From CAYLPJ01 sp964385465 (GTDB taxonomy: Bacteria; Planctomycetota; Phycisphaerae; SM23-33): DNA of 33,335 nt. Shown here in pieces: positions 6,563 through 15,371 of this stretch. A program made the translations under genes and the position numbers. Positions within the stretch are counted from its first letter, which is position 1, and each line of letters begins with the position of its first letter. Under the pieces are notes generated by a model. The model was not told where the DNA came from. It was given only the letters and a program-made list of their open reading frames with translations, and did no database searches. The DNA is taken from NCBI GenBank assembly GCA_964385465.1, contig CAYLPJ010000064.1, positions 1 through 33,335 of the forward strand, given 5' to 3'.

Positions 6563-8062
6563 ATGAACGCTCGATCTCTTCTCTTCCTCGCGTTTCTCAC
6601 TGCACTTTCGGCCGGCGGGGTCGGTTACGCGGCCGAGGCCGATGCGCTGCTTGCGGACGCGGAGGTGTCGAAGATCGCCTCCGCCGTGCCGGCGGCGGCG
6701 CCGGCGAAGGGCAAGGCCGGCCGGCGGGTGCTGGTATTCGTCGAGGGCCGCGACCGCCTCGTGCGCAAGCGTGACGGCGTGTGGTACACGGCCCATCGGT
6801 CGTCGCGGCACTGCGGGCGGGCCGTCGCGGCCATGGGGCGGAAGACGGGGGCGTTCGAGGCGGTCGTGACCGACGACGCGCGGCATTTCGAGCCGGACCG
6901 CCTCGAGGCCTTCGACGCCGTCGTCATCGCCAACGCCTACCTCGAAGGCCGCCTGTTCGCCATGAACGACAACGCCCACCAGCGCCTCGCCAGCCGGCGG
7001 AAGGCGCTGGTCGAGTTCGTCCGCGGGGGCAAGGGCCTGGTGGCCGTGCACGTGGCCCTGGCCGAGGCGGTCGGCTGGGCGGAGTACAACGAGCTCGTCG
7101 GCGGGACGCACGCCGGGCACGCGTGGCATGCCCACCAGACGTCCACGCTGCGGATCGACGATCCCGGCCACCCGGTGGCCGCGGCGCTGGGCGAGAAGAC
7201 GTTGCGGATCGCCGACGACATCTACCGCGTGGGCGCCCCGTACAGCCGCGAGGCCGTCCGCGTGCTGGCCAGCGTCAAGCTCGACGCCGCCCCGCCCAGC
7301 CAGACCGCCTACCGCGCCGACGGGGACTACCCGGTAAGCTGGGTCAAGCCCGCCGGCGACGGGCGGGTCTTTGCGACGACGCTCGGCCACAGCGAGGCGA
7401 CGTACAGCAACAAGGCGTTCCTGGCCCACCTGCTGGCCGGCGTGCAGTTCGCGCTGGGGGACCTGCCCGCCGAGGCCGCCCCGCAGCCGGGCACGAAGCC
7501 GCCGGCGCCCGAGAAGCCCCTGCCGGCCGTGGCGGGCTGGAAGAGCCTGTTCAACGGCAAGGACTTCACGCACTGGCAGCACGGGGCGAAGTACGAGGAG
7601 CACTGGGTCGCCCGCGACGGGATGATGGCGTTCGACGGCAAGGGGCCGTCGCTGCCGACGGAGAAGAAGTACGGCGACTTCCGCTTCAAGGTGGACTGGC
7701 GGCTGGTGGTCCCCGGCGACAGCGGCGTGTTCGTCCGCGGCTCGGGGCGGTACCAGATGAACATCTGGACCTGGGCGATGGGCAGCGGGGAGATGTGGTC
7801 GCTCCGCAAGGGCGCCAAGACGCCCGAGGAGACGAAGGTCTACACGCCCAGCACCAACGCCGACAAGCCGGTGGGGGAATGGAACACGTTCGTCATCACC
7901 GTCGCCGACGACAAGGTCACCTGCGAGGTCAACGGCGTGACGGTCATCGACAAGGCCCCGCTGAAGGGCGCCAAGCCCGAGGGAACGATCATCCTCCAGC
8001 GCCACGGCAACCCGATCGACTTCAAACACCCCTACGTGGACGAGACGGTTCGAGAGCAGTAG
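6563..8062 (+). CDS. Secreted ThuA-domain / DUF1080 (3-keto-disaccharide hydrolase) fusion
   Basis: 499 residues. A signal peptide spans residues 1-23 (RSLLFLAFLTALSAGGVGYAAEA). Residues about 55-318 form a ThuA-like (class I glutamine amidotransferase-like fold) domain, with FDAVVIANAYLEG, VEFVRGGKGLVAVHVAL, a VGGTHAGHAWH segment and the closing GRVFATTLGHSEATYSN motif. A proline-rich linker leads to a DUF1080/LamG-like jelly roll at about 327-499 (WKSLFNGKDFTHWQ, DFRFKVDWRL, GDSGVFVRG, WNTFVITVADDKVTCEVNG). DUF1080 proteins include hydrolases of 3-keto-glycosides and carbohydrate binders; ThuA is implicated in trehalose/keto-sugar metabolism. The fusion is common in planctomycetes. Ribosome binding site AAAGGA before ATG 6563. 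It leads a run of three same-strand genes. Confidence 0.88.
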   Translation: MNARSLLFLAFLTALSAGGVGYAAEADALLADAEVSKIASAVPAAAPAKGKAGRRVLVFVEGRDRLVRKRDGVWYTAHRSSRHCGRAVAAMGRKTGAFEAVVTDDARHFEPDRLEAFDAVVIANAYLEGRLFAMNDNAHQRLASRRKALVEFVRGGKGLVAVHVALAEAVGWAEYNELVGGTHAGHAWHAHQTSTLRIDDPGHPVAAALGEKTLRIADDIYRVGAPYSREAVRVLASVKLDAAPPSQTAYRADGDYPVSWVKPAGDGRVFATTLGHSEATYSNKAFLAHLLAGVQFALGDLPAEAAPQPGTKPPAPEKPLPAVAGWKSLFNGKDFTHWQHGAKYEEHWVARDGMMAFDGKGPSLPTEKKYGDFRFKVDWRLVVPGDSGVFVRGSGRYQMNIWTWAMGSGEMWSLRKGAKTPEETKVYTPSTNADKPVGEWNTFVITVADDKVTCEVNGVTVIDKAPLKGAKPEGTIILQRHGNPIDFKHPYVDETVREQ

Positions 8063-8107
8063 CGGGGTGCAGGGCGCGGCACCATAGGCGTGCAGAGGAG
8101 ACCGGCG

Positions 8108-9016
8108 ATGCGGCATCGCGCGTGGTGGATTCTGGCGGCGGGGGCGGCGTTCGTCGCGGCCGCGGGCGGGGCGGAGCCCAAGACCGTCCGCGTGGGGACC
8201 GACGAGGTGCTGTGGCTCGACGGGCTGGCCGACCCGAACCGGTGGGGGCCGGCGGAGTGTACCGTCTCCGCCGAACGCAAGCTCACCGCGGAGGGCAGGC
8301 CGACGCTGCACATGCACATCCCCGTGGATCATCACGGCGGGGAGAAGGCCTACCCGATCGGCTGGCCGCGAATGTACCTGAACCTCAAGCCCGGGGAGAA
8401 GGAGTGGGGGGCGTACGAGCGCTTCGAGTTCGACATTCACGCGAGAATGACGCGGGAGAAGCCGCCGAAGAAGGTCCTGAGCCTCCAGGTTCACTGCCCG
8501 GCCAAGCCGCACGTGTACCGGCGGAACCTGGAGGAGATCCGCCTGGGCAAGTGGGTGCGGGTGGCGATCCCCGTTCGCGAGATCCGGCGCGTCGCGGAGG
8601 TCGCGCGGCTGGGGCTGAACATCTCCGAAAGCGACTACCGTCACGGCGAGACGCTCGACTTCCGCGTCGGGGGCTTCCGGCTGGTGCGGGCGGCGGAGTT
8701 CGGCGTCGCGGGCATCGAGGCCCGCACGCGGATCGTCTACCAGGACCGCCCGGCCTTGGTGCTGCGCGTCGAGGCCGTCGGGCCGCCGAGCGAGAAGGCG
8801 GCGGATGTTCCGCTGGCCGTCCGCCGCGACGACAAGACCGTTCACACCCGGACGGTCAAGCTGCTCCGCGGCGTGCACCGGCTCCGCCTGGACCTCTCCG
8901 ACGCGAAGCTCGCGCCCGGGCGGTATCGGGTGGTGGCCTTCCCCGAGGCTGCCGCCCGCCGCAAGGCCGCGGCGTTCCGCGTCGTCGAGAGCCCCTGGCA
9001 GGAGGGTGCCGGGTGA
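8108..9016 (+). CDS. Secreted beta-rich protein, carbohydrate-binding-like, unknown function
   Basis: 302 residues after choosing ATG 8108, which has GAGGAG 7 bp upstream; an in-frame GTG at 8090 is less well placed. Signal peptide MRHRAWWILAAGAAFVAAAGGAEP. Residues about 30-190 read like a galactose-binding-type sandwich (WLDGLADPNRWG, RFEFDIHARM, WVRVAIPVREI, ETLDFRVGGFRLV). The C-terminal 100 residues look like an Ig-like bundle (PALVLRVEAVG, GVHRLRLDLSDAKLAPGRYRV). No catalytic motif was recognised. The gene follows the ThuA-DUF1080 gene by 45 bp and its stop overlaps the start of the next gene by four bases (GTGA), so it probably supports the DUF4091 protein at the cell surface. Confidence 0.75.
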   Translation: MRHRAWWILAAGAAFVAAAGGAEPKTVRVGTDEVLWLDGLADPNRWGPAECTVSAERKLTAEGRPTLHMHIPVDHHGGEKAYPIGWPRMYLNLKPGEKEWGAYERFEFDIHARMTREKPPKKVLSLQVHCPAKPHVYRRNLEEIRLGKWVRVAIPVREIRRVAEVARLGLNISESDYRHGETLDFRVGGFRLVRAAEFGVAGIEARTRIVYQDRPALVLRVEAVGPPSEKAADVPLAVRRDDKTVHTRTVKLLRGVHRLRLDLSDAKLAPGRYRVVAFPEAAARRKAAAFRVVESPWQEGAG

Positions 9017-11382
9017 ACGCCGCCCTCGCCTGCCTGCTGTGCTGCCTGGCCGCCGCGGACGCCGACGCCGCCCCGGCCGGCCCCCCGGCCGACGGCAGCG
9101 ACGGCATCGTCCGGATCGACTTCGGCACGGAGAGCTCGCCGGTCCGCCCGGGCTGGCTTCGCGTGACGCACAAGACCAGGTGGGGCCCCGGCGTCCGCGC
9201 CGGCTGGGCGGACGCCAACGGCCTCGCCGGCCGCAACAACCCCGTCCCCCGCGAATGGGCCATGAGCCGCACCCGCGGCTACAAGCGCCCCCCGCCGATC
9301 TACACCACCGACATCCGCCAGGATTGCGTGGTCGGCAGGGAGAGCGCCGAGCTGCGCATCCGCGTCCCGGCCGGCAGATACCGCTTGTGGTATCTCACCG
9401 GCAGTGCGGGGGGCTCCGGGTACCAGGTATGGAACATCCGCCTGCCTTTTCCGAACGGGATCGCGGATATCAACGTCTCCGGTCGCTACGCCGCCCGGAC
9501 ATACTCCGCCCGGCGGGACGTGGAGGGGGATGTCCTGGCACTGCCCGTCCGAACGCGCAGCCGCTGGAACCTCTGTGCGCTGGCAGTCGTTCCGGAGGCG
9601 AAGTGGGAGGCGGCCCGGCCGGAGATCGAGGCCCTCGACCGCGAGGCGAAGCTGCTGCCGCCGGACGTGCTGGCGAAGTGGAAGGAGCAGCCGCCCGAGC
9701 TGCCCCCGCCGCCGGGAGGCGCATTCCAGGCCGGCGCGGAGGACCGCAAGCGCGGGTTCGCCGTCTTCGCCCGCCCGTGGGTCCAGCCGGTCTGGCCGAA
9801 CGACATTCCCGGCCGGGACGAGATGAACCCCGGGGTATTGCGCATCTTCGCCTGCCCCGGCGAGGACGAGCCTCTCACCATCAGCATTCACGCGCTCGCC
9901 GACCTGCCTTCCCTTCACTTCGGGGCCGGCGGGCTGGACGGCCCCGGCGGGGCGCACATCCGGATTCGGCCCGAGCAGGCGTACCGGGTCCGGGCCATGC
10001 ACGTGCGCCCGAACTACAGAACGTACGGCACATACTACCGTGCGCCGGACCTGCTCTGGAATTGCGGGGATTCCCGGGAACAGGGCCCCGGCGAAGGGAC
10101 GTCGCGAAGGTACTGGGTGAACGTCAGCGTGCCGGAGACGGCCATGCCGGGCACGTACAGGGGACATGTGGCGATCACCGGCGGCGGGCCCGCCTCGGCG
10201 GCCGTCCGGATTCCCGTCGAGCTGCGCGTCCTGCCGATCAAACTACAGAAGGACCGGTCCCTTGTCTACGGTACATATTACAGACACCCGTACGACCGTG
10301 CCAGGCGGGCGCCCGACGAGTTCTCCAGAAGATGGTGGACGCGCAAGGCCGAGTGCGAGTTCCGGGACATGGCCCGGCACGGGCTGAACGCGTGGGTCGG
10401 CGGCGTGTGGGGGCGGATGAGCGACGGCGGGAAGTGGCTGATGGACTTCGACCACTTCGGCCGCAAGATCGACTTGGCGCGGCGGCACGGGCTGGACAAG
10501 CCGATCATCTGCCACATCCCCACGTCCGCCGCCTGGCGCAGGCACATGAAGGAGCCCATGGGCTCGCACCTGCGGCTGGTGAAGAGGCTGCCCCCCAAGG
10601 GCTTCTTTGACGACATCACGCGCCTGGTGCGGACGATCGAGAAGGAGCGGCGGCGGCGACAGTGGCCGGAGCTGCTGTACTACCCCATCGACGAGCCCGG
10701 GCGGCACCCCGCGGCCGTGCGGCTGATGGTCGAGACGCTCAAGGCCATCCGACGCGTGGCGGGCGTCCGAACGTACGTCACGGCCGACCCGGCTCACGAG
10801 GCGTTCGCCCCGATGCGGCCGCACGTCGACGTGTGGTGCTGCCAGCCGTTCAGCGTGCCCCGCGAGCAGGTTCTCGCCGACGCGAAGAAGGGGATCGAAT
10901 ACTGGTGCTATCCCAATCACGTGGCCGGGGAGAACGACCACACTCCCGCGGCGGGCGCGCGGATGACGTACGGTTTCGGCCTGTGGCGCAGCGGCTTCAA
11001 GGCGTTGACCCCGTGGATCTACCAGGCGGTGATCGGGGATCCGCTGAACTATCTCGACGGCTCGGCGATGGACTTCTTCAACCGCACCGGGGACGACGGC
11101 GCGCCCATTCCCTGCGTTCTGTGGGAGGCGTACCGCGAGGGCATCGACGACTACAGATACGTCACCACCCTGACGCGGTGGATCGACCGCGCTCGCGAGC
11201 TGGGCCTCGACGAACGGGCCGACGTGGCGGCCGCGGAGCTGCAAGCCGTCTGGGACGCCGTCGACGTGCAGGAGAAGTACAAGTATGACGGCCTCTGGGA
11301 ACCGGGCCAGTTCGACGCGTACCGCTGGCTTGTCGCCCGGCAGATCCTCAAGCTCCAGGAGGCCGTCGAGGACCTCCGGTGA
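9013..11382 (+). CDS. Secreted DUF4091/GH123-like glycoside hydrolase
   Basis: 789 residues from a GTG start that overlaps the previous stop. A short leader (about residues 2-20, ending ADAAPAG) is compatible with export. Residues about 30-195 form a beta sandwich. About 245-410 is the N-terminal domain usual in DUF4091 proteins, with YWVNVSVPETAMPGTYRGHV. A TIM barrel follows, with the acidic pair D560-E561 in LLYYPIDEPG, equivalent to the Asp-Glu pair of substrate-assisted GH123 enzymes, and the closing motif LWEAYREGIDDYRYVTTL. GH123 members remove beta-N-acetylgalactosamine, but DUF4091 is wider and the sugar here is not certain. Other translations of this long open stretch upstream of 9013 are shadows of the two preceding genes. 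Confidence 0.82.
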   Translation: MNAALACLLCCLAAADADAAPAGPPADGSDGIVRIDFGTESSPVRPGWLRVTHKTRWGPGVRAGWADANGLAGRNNPVPREWAMSRTRGYKRPPPIYTTDIRQDCVVGRESAELRIRVPAGRYRLWYLTGSAGGSGYQVWNIRLPFPNGIADINVSGRYAARTYSARRDVEGDVLALPVRTRSRWNLCALAVVPEAKWEAARPEIEALDREAKLLPPDVLAKWKEQPPELPPPPGGAFQAGAEDRKRGFAVFARPWVQPVWPNDIPGRDEMNPGVLRIFACPGEDEPLTISIHALADLPSLHFGAGGLDGPGGAHIRIRPEQAYRVRAMHVRPNYRTYGTYYRAPDLLWNCGDSREQGPGEGTSRRYWVNVSVPETAMPGTYRGHVAITGGGPASAAVRIPVELRVLPIKLQKDRSLVYGTYYRHPYDRARRAPDEFSRRWWTRKAECEFRDMARHGLNAWVGGVWGRMSDGGKWLMDFDHFGRKIDLARRHGLDKPIICHIPTSAAWRRHMKEPMGSHLRLVKRLPPKGFFDDITRLVRTIEKERRRRQWPELLYYPIDEPGRHPAAVRLMVETLKAIRRVAGVRTYVTADPAHEAFAPMRPHVDVWCCQPFSVPREQVLADAKKGIEYWCYPNHVAGENDHTPAAGARMTYGFGLWRSGFKALTPWIYQAVIGDPLNYLDGSAMDFFNRTGDDGAPIPCVLWEAYREGIDDYRYVTTLTRWIDRARELGLDERADVAAAELQAVWDAVDVQEKYKYDGLWEPGQFDAYRWLVARQILKLQEAVEDLR

Positions 11383-11575
11383 TGCAGTGAGCGGCCGCGG
11401 GAATGAGCGCGAAGGAGCTCGTACACGAGCTCTCACAGAGAGTGACAGGGATGCAGAGGAGGCATGGGACGGGAGGCTGTGGAACGGGAGCAGCGGAGCC
11501 CCCGCGGTCCTGGCGGCCTACAGTTGTTCGAACCTTGTGCGTCCCGTGTATCCCTGCTGAGAAGAGGAGAAACCG
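11383..11575. other. Intergenic, small inverted repeat, no gene seen
   Basis: 193 bp between the DUF4091 gene and the methyltransferase gene. It has an 8-bp inverted repeat GAGCTCGT/ACGAGCTC with a 2-nt spacer (about 11416-11433) and no clear -35/-10 pair. GAAGAGGAG just before 11576 is the ribosome binding site of the next gene. Confidence 0.4.
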
Positions 11576-12220
11576 ATGAGCCGGAAGTGGATGATCTGTG
11601 GCGTGCTGGCGGCGGGCATCGTGGTCGGGGCCGTTGTGGTGCGCAGCGCCGACGACGGGCCGTCCGTGGCGGAGATGCGGGAGGAGTTCCTGGATGAGTT
11701 CCGGCGGACGGGGCTGGCGACGACGCCGGACGATGCGCTGCTGCTGCGGATCCTGATCCAGGCGCGGAACGCCAGGCGGGGTATCGAGGTCGGCACCGAG
11801 GCGGGGTTCGGGGCGGTGAACATGGGCATCGGCTTCGAGCGGACCGGCGGGCACCTGTTCACGCTGGAGATCAGCCCGCGGCTGGTCAAGGCCGCCCGCG
11901 CGAACATCGCAAGGACGAAACTGGACAAGACCGTCACCGTCGTGGAAGGCGACGCCCTCAAGACGCTGCCCACGCTGGAGGGGGAGTTCGACTTCCTCTT
12001 CCTCGACGCAGTCAAACGAGATTACTTCCGCTACTTCAAGCTCGTCGAGAAGAAGCTCAAGCCGGGCGCGGTCATCGTGGCCGACAACGCCATCCGCTCG
12101 GCCCGCCCGATGAAGGACTTCCTGGACTTCATGCGGGAGAGCAAGGACTACGAGATGGTCGTCGTCCGCGCCTCCGACGCGAAGCGCGACGGCATGGCGA
12201 TCTGCTACAAGGTGCGATGA
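11576..12220 (+). CDS. Class I SAM-dependent O-methyltransferase with export-like N-terminus
   Basis: 214 residues. The body is a COG4122-type O-methyltransferase: motif I GIEVGTEAGFG, acidic end of strand 2 LFTLEISPRLVKAARANI, VTVVEGDALKTLP, FDFLFLDAVKRDYFRYF and GAVIVADNAI, which match the SAM-binding and metal-site segments of catechol/caffeoyl-CoA-type enzymes. Unusually, residues 1-24 (SRKWMICGVLAAGIVVGAVVV) form a basic n-region and a hydrophobic segment like a signal peptide or anchor. The enzyme uses a cytosolic cofactor, so a membrane-anchored form facing inward, or an unusual exported form, must be considered. Substrate unknown. GAAGAGGAG is well placed before ATG 11576. It ends 37 bp from the convergent GH42-like gene. 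Confidence 0.8.
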   Translation: MSRKWMICGVLAAGIVVGAVVVRSADDGPSVAEMREEFLDEFRRTGLATTPDDALLLRILIQARNARRGIEVGTEAGFGAVNMGIGFERTGGHLFTLEISPRLVKAARANIARTKLDKTVTVVEGDALKTLPTLEGEFDFLFLDAVKRDYFRYFKLVEKKLKPGAVIVADNAIRSARPMKDFLDFMRESKDYEMVVVRASDAKRDGMAICYKVR

Positions 12221-12257
12221 CGCAGCCGCAGGCGGCCCCCGGGCCGACGGCAGGCGG

Positions 12258-15224
12258 TCAGTCCGCGCGGCGGAGGATGACGGCGGCCGGCGCGCGGGGG
12301 GGGAGCTTGAGCCCCAGGCCGCGTTCGGCCAGGTCCGCCGCGGTGGCGGTCTTGCCGTCTCCGCCGTCGATGGGATCGCGGCGGATGTGCTCGGCGGCGC
12401 TCCACCGGCCGGGGGGGACGACCAGCCGGATGCGGATGTCCTTGGCGTACTCGTCCATGTTCATCAGCAACAGGGCGTGATGGCCTCGCTGGGGGTACGA
12501 ACGGCGGGAGAGCAGCACGTTGGTGGCCAGCCCGCCGTCGGCGTCGGTGACCTCCGCCGCCCGCCAGGACGCGGGGACGGCGTCCTCGCCCCGCCGCGCG
12601 GCCGCGTCGCGCAGGGCGGCGGCGAGCAGCTTCGCCAGCGGATAGCCGATCACGTCGGCGGCCTGGTAGTACACCGCCCCTCTGCCGATCGCGTGGCGCG
12701 TCAGCACGGGCGCGCCGCGGGCGTCGGTCAGCAGGGCATTCGCGTCGCCGAGGGCCACCTTCCGTGACGGCCGCGACGCGGTGACGGTGCCCGGCAGCAG
12801 CGGCGCGGCGAGGTCTGCGGGGACCGCGATGTCCCCGGCCGGCTCGCCGGCGGGGGGGGCGACGTCGCAGCCGAGCAGGCCCCGCGTATCCAGCGGGCGG
12901 CCGTAGAGGTCGCGGTCGAAGGTATCCTCGCCGACGACGAGCGCGCCGCCGGCGTTCACGAACCGCCTGAGAGTGGCCGGGAGCTTCCTCTCGGCGTGGG
13001 CTGTGCCTGCCAGAATGGCGACGTCGAACCCGTCGAGGCCTCCGCGCTCGATGGCCGCGTCGGATCCGACGACGGCGAGGTTCCAGTGGGTGTACTTGAG
13101 GGCGGCGAAGTAGGCCCCCCGTTTGTCGAGCCTGTGGGGCTCGAGCGTGCGTCGGCGTGCGTCGGCCCAGTCGTAGAGGAATGCGATCCTCTGGCGGGGC
13201 CCCCAGGGCTTGGGCAGCAGGAGGTCGGCGAGGGGCCCGGCGGCGCGGGCGAAGTCGTGGATGCCGCGCAGCGCGTCGGTCCGCCGCGCCAGGGGGATCA
13301 GGGAGGAGTAGGGGTACTTGTCGGCCTCGACTTCGAGGGCGTCGCGGCCCTTCCACCACGCCCAGCCGCGCTTGCTCCAGGCGAACACGGTGGCCCCGTC
13401 CATGCCGCAGATCAGGTGCTTCCACAGCGTCCGTGCGGTGTCCCGGCGGCTCTGGCCCTCGAGGTAGAGCTCGTTGTCGAGGATCATCTTCTCGCCGGCC
13501 AGCGCCAGCAGCAGGTCGTTCTCCAGCGGCGCCGGGGCTATCGGGGCCGCCAGGGCCGAGGCCGGCCGCTCGCGCGCCCCGCTGCCGCTGGTCCAGCTTC
13601 CCCCGCCGGTGGGCGTGAGGACGACCGTCTCGTGGCGGACAAGCCGGTGCTTCCAGATCGCCTCCTTCGGCCCCATCGCGTAGCCGCCCATGGTCTGCAC
13701 GCCCACCAGCGCGCGGGGCAGGATGTCTTCCACGGCCGCGACGCCGCGGGCCACCAATTCGGCGAACCGCCCGGCGAGGTACTCGTCGTAGTCGAAGTAC
13801 TGGTTGGGCAGGCTCGGGCGGCCGGCGGCGGCGCGGAAGCCGGCCGCCTCGCGCCAGGACGCCATCGAGGTCCCCCACGTCGCGTTAAGCCGGTCGAGCG
13901 TCTCGTAGCGGCGGCGGAGCCAGGTCTCGAACTCCTCGCGGTGGTCGTCGGTCGTCGGCAGGTAGGCCGGCTCGTTGAACAGCTCGAAGGTGGCCACGGA
14001 CGCGTTGGCGTCGGCGTAGCGGCGGGCGTAGAGCCGCCAGAGGTCCAGCCACAGCTTGCGCCCCGGGCCGATGATCCGGTAGGGCGTCCAGTGGTGTCGG
14101 CCCCGGGTGAGGGCGTCGCCGGGAACGGCCCCCGCCTCCGCGGGCCGGCCGAGCGTCCAGGGAAAGCAGACGCAATCGACGTGGAAGGGGACGCCGACGC
14201 GCTGGACGAGCTCGCCGAGCCTGTCCGGGTCGGCGGAGCTTCGCCCCTCGAAGCCGACGCGGTCCCAGAAGGGCGTCGGCGGCATCGAGACGGACAGGCA
14301 GTTGAACCCCAGCCGGGAGAGGGCCTCGCCGGTGAGCAGGTCGAGGTAGATCCACCCGTGGCGGTCGGGATCGAAGAGCCCGTGCGGCTCGGGCCGGCGT
14401 TCGGGCTCGGTCGAGCCCCACAGGTCCAGGCGGGCGTCCTCGCGGGTGTAGGGGCTCAGCAGGAACACCCGCTTGCCGTCGGGATCGACGAACCGCCCGT
14501 CGCGGACCTCCGGCGGGGCGGCGTCGGCCCGCATGGCGGGCGGCAGCTCGTCGTACGCCGGCCAGGCCACGTCCGGCTGGCGTACCTCCCGCGACCGGGC
14601 GGCCCGGAGCCAGTCGGGCAGCTCGTCGAAGCGGACCAGGGCGATCTCGTCGAGCCCGAACGCCAGCTCCGGCTTGCGGACGCACTGGATGCTCAGGCCG
14701 GTGACCGTGTCGCCGGGCTCGAGGCCCGTCCAGTAGCTCAGGGGGATCAGCACCTCCTGCCAGCTCCGGGCGTCCTGGTCCAGCCCGCGGCCGCGGTCGA
14801 TGTGACCGGATCGCACGCGTTGGTATTCCCCGCCGGACACCCCGGGCTTGACCTGGAGTTCCAGGTGCCCGGCCGGCTGGCCGTAGCGGGTGACCGTGGC
14901 GTTGACCGCGAACCGCACGAATCCGCGTTTCATCCAGTCGTCGGTGAGGCGCAGGGCTTCGCTTCCTCGTACGGTCATGCCGGCCCAGGGGCGGGCGTTC
15001 CAGTCCTCGTTGAGCCACAGGTGCCTGCCGTCGTCGGTCACGCCGCCGGGGCGCCGGGCCCGGGCCATGTTCCACACGGACACGCTCCGCTCTCCGGCGG
15101 GCCCGTCGCGGTAGAAGTCCACGCGCTCGGCGACGTCGGCCGCCGGGGCGGGGGAAGCGATCCCTGCCGCGGCGAAGGCGGCCAGGACGAAGCGGAGCCT
15201 GCATTGGCGGTTCAGCGGCGGCAT
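12258..15224 (-). CDS. Secreted GH42-like (clan GH-A) glycoside hydrolase
   Basis: 988 residues. Signal peptide 1-29 (LRFVLAAFAAAGIASPAPA). Residues about 35-200 form a beta sandwich (SVWNMARAR, VSGGEYQRVRSGH). A TIM barrel then carries the acid/base Glu E418 in TFELFNEPAYL, the LNATWGTSMASW segment typical of GH42 beta-galactosidases and relatives, and a likely nucleophile E585 in ILDNELYLEG. Toward the C-terminus come a Rossmann-like trimerisation-type domain (AILAGTAHAERKLPATL, FVNAGGALVVGEDTF) and an all-beta end. This is the GH42-like layout, but at 988 residues it is longer than classical enzymes. A galactosidase-type activity is plausible, not shown. Start at 15224 has GGGAGA upstream; the frame is open further upstream only by GC bias. 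Confidence 0.75.
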   Translation of the reverse strand: MPPLNRQCRLRFVLAAFAAAGIASPAPAADVAERVDFYRDGPAGERSVSVWNMARARRPGGVTDDGRHLWLNEDWNARPWAGMTVRGSEALRLTDDWMKRGFVRFAVNATVTRYGQPAGHLELQVKPGVSGGEYQRVRSGHIDRGRGLDQDARSWQEVLIPLSYWTGLEPGDTVTGLSIQCVRKPELAFGLDEIALVRFDELPDWLRAARSREVRQPDVAWPAYDELPPAMRADAAPPEVRDGRFVDPDGKRVFLLSPYTREDARLDLWGSTEPERRPEPHGLFDPDRHGWIYLDLLTGEALSRLGFNCLSVSMPPTPFWDRVGFEGRSSADPDRLGELVQRVGVPFHVDCVCFPWTLGRPAEAGAVPGDALTRGRHHWTPYRIIGPGRKLWLDLWRLYARRYADANASVATFELFNEPAYLPTTDDHREEFETWLRRRYETLDRLNATWGTSMASWREAAGFRAAAGRPSLPNQYFDYDEYLAGRFAELVARGVAAVEDILPRALVGVQTMGGYAMGPKEAIWKHRLVRHETVVLTPTGGGSWTSGSGARERPASALAAPIAPAPLENDLLLALAGEKMILDNELYLEGQSRRDTARTLWKHLICGMDGATVFAWSKRGWAWWKGRDALEVEADKYPYSSLIPLARRTDALRGIHDFARAAGPLADLLLPKPWGPRQRIAFLYDWADARRRTLEPHRLDKRGAYFAALKYTHWNLAVVGSDAAIERGGLDGFDVAILAGTAHAERKLPATLRRFVNAGGALVVGEDTFDRDLYGRPLDTRGLLGCDVAPPAGEPAGDIAVPADLAAPLLPGTVTASRPSRKVALGDANALLTDARGAPVLTRHAIGRGAVYYQAADVIGYPLAKLLAAALRDAAARRGEDAVPASWRAAEVTDADGGLATNVLLSRRSYPQRGHHALLLMNMDEYAKDIRIRLVVPPGRWSAAEHIRRDPIDGGDGKTATAADLAERGLGLKLPPRAPAAVILRRAD

Positions 15225-15260
15225 GGGCGGTCTCCCGGGGGGCTCGCGTCGTTCGGCGGG

Positions 15261-15289
15261 ATGGTACCGCGCCGCCGGCAGGGGGGAAA
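15261..15289 (-). promoter_or_regulatory. Weak promoter candidate for the GH42-like gene
   Basis: Minus strand TTTCCC (15289-15284), 17-bp spacer, TACCAT (15266-15261). The -35 is poor. The 147-bp region also serves the divergent GH16 gene, for which no clear promoter was found. Confidence 0.25.
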
Positions 15290-15371
15290 CACCCCGCTGC
15301 CGCGGACGTTGCAGAAGGGGAACGGACACCGCAGGCCGTGCATCCCGCGGCCGCAGAGGAAAGGTCACCGT

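Noticed and set aside
6506..8878. 790-codon minus-strand ORF
   Set aside because: It is antisense to the ThuA-DUF1080 and beta-rich genes; composition typical of GC shadows.
11416..11433. GAGCTCGT/ACGAGCTC inverted repeat as a terminator or operator
   Set aside because: It has a 2-nt spacer and no T run, and nothing ties it to a regulator; noted only as structure.
12996..15371. Plus-strand open frame upstream of GH16
   Set aside because: It is antisense to the GH42-like gene. The true GH16 start is at 15372 with a ribosome binding site and a signal peptide.
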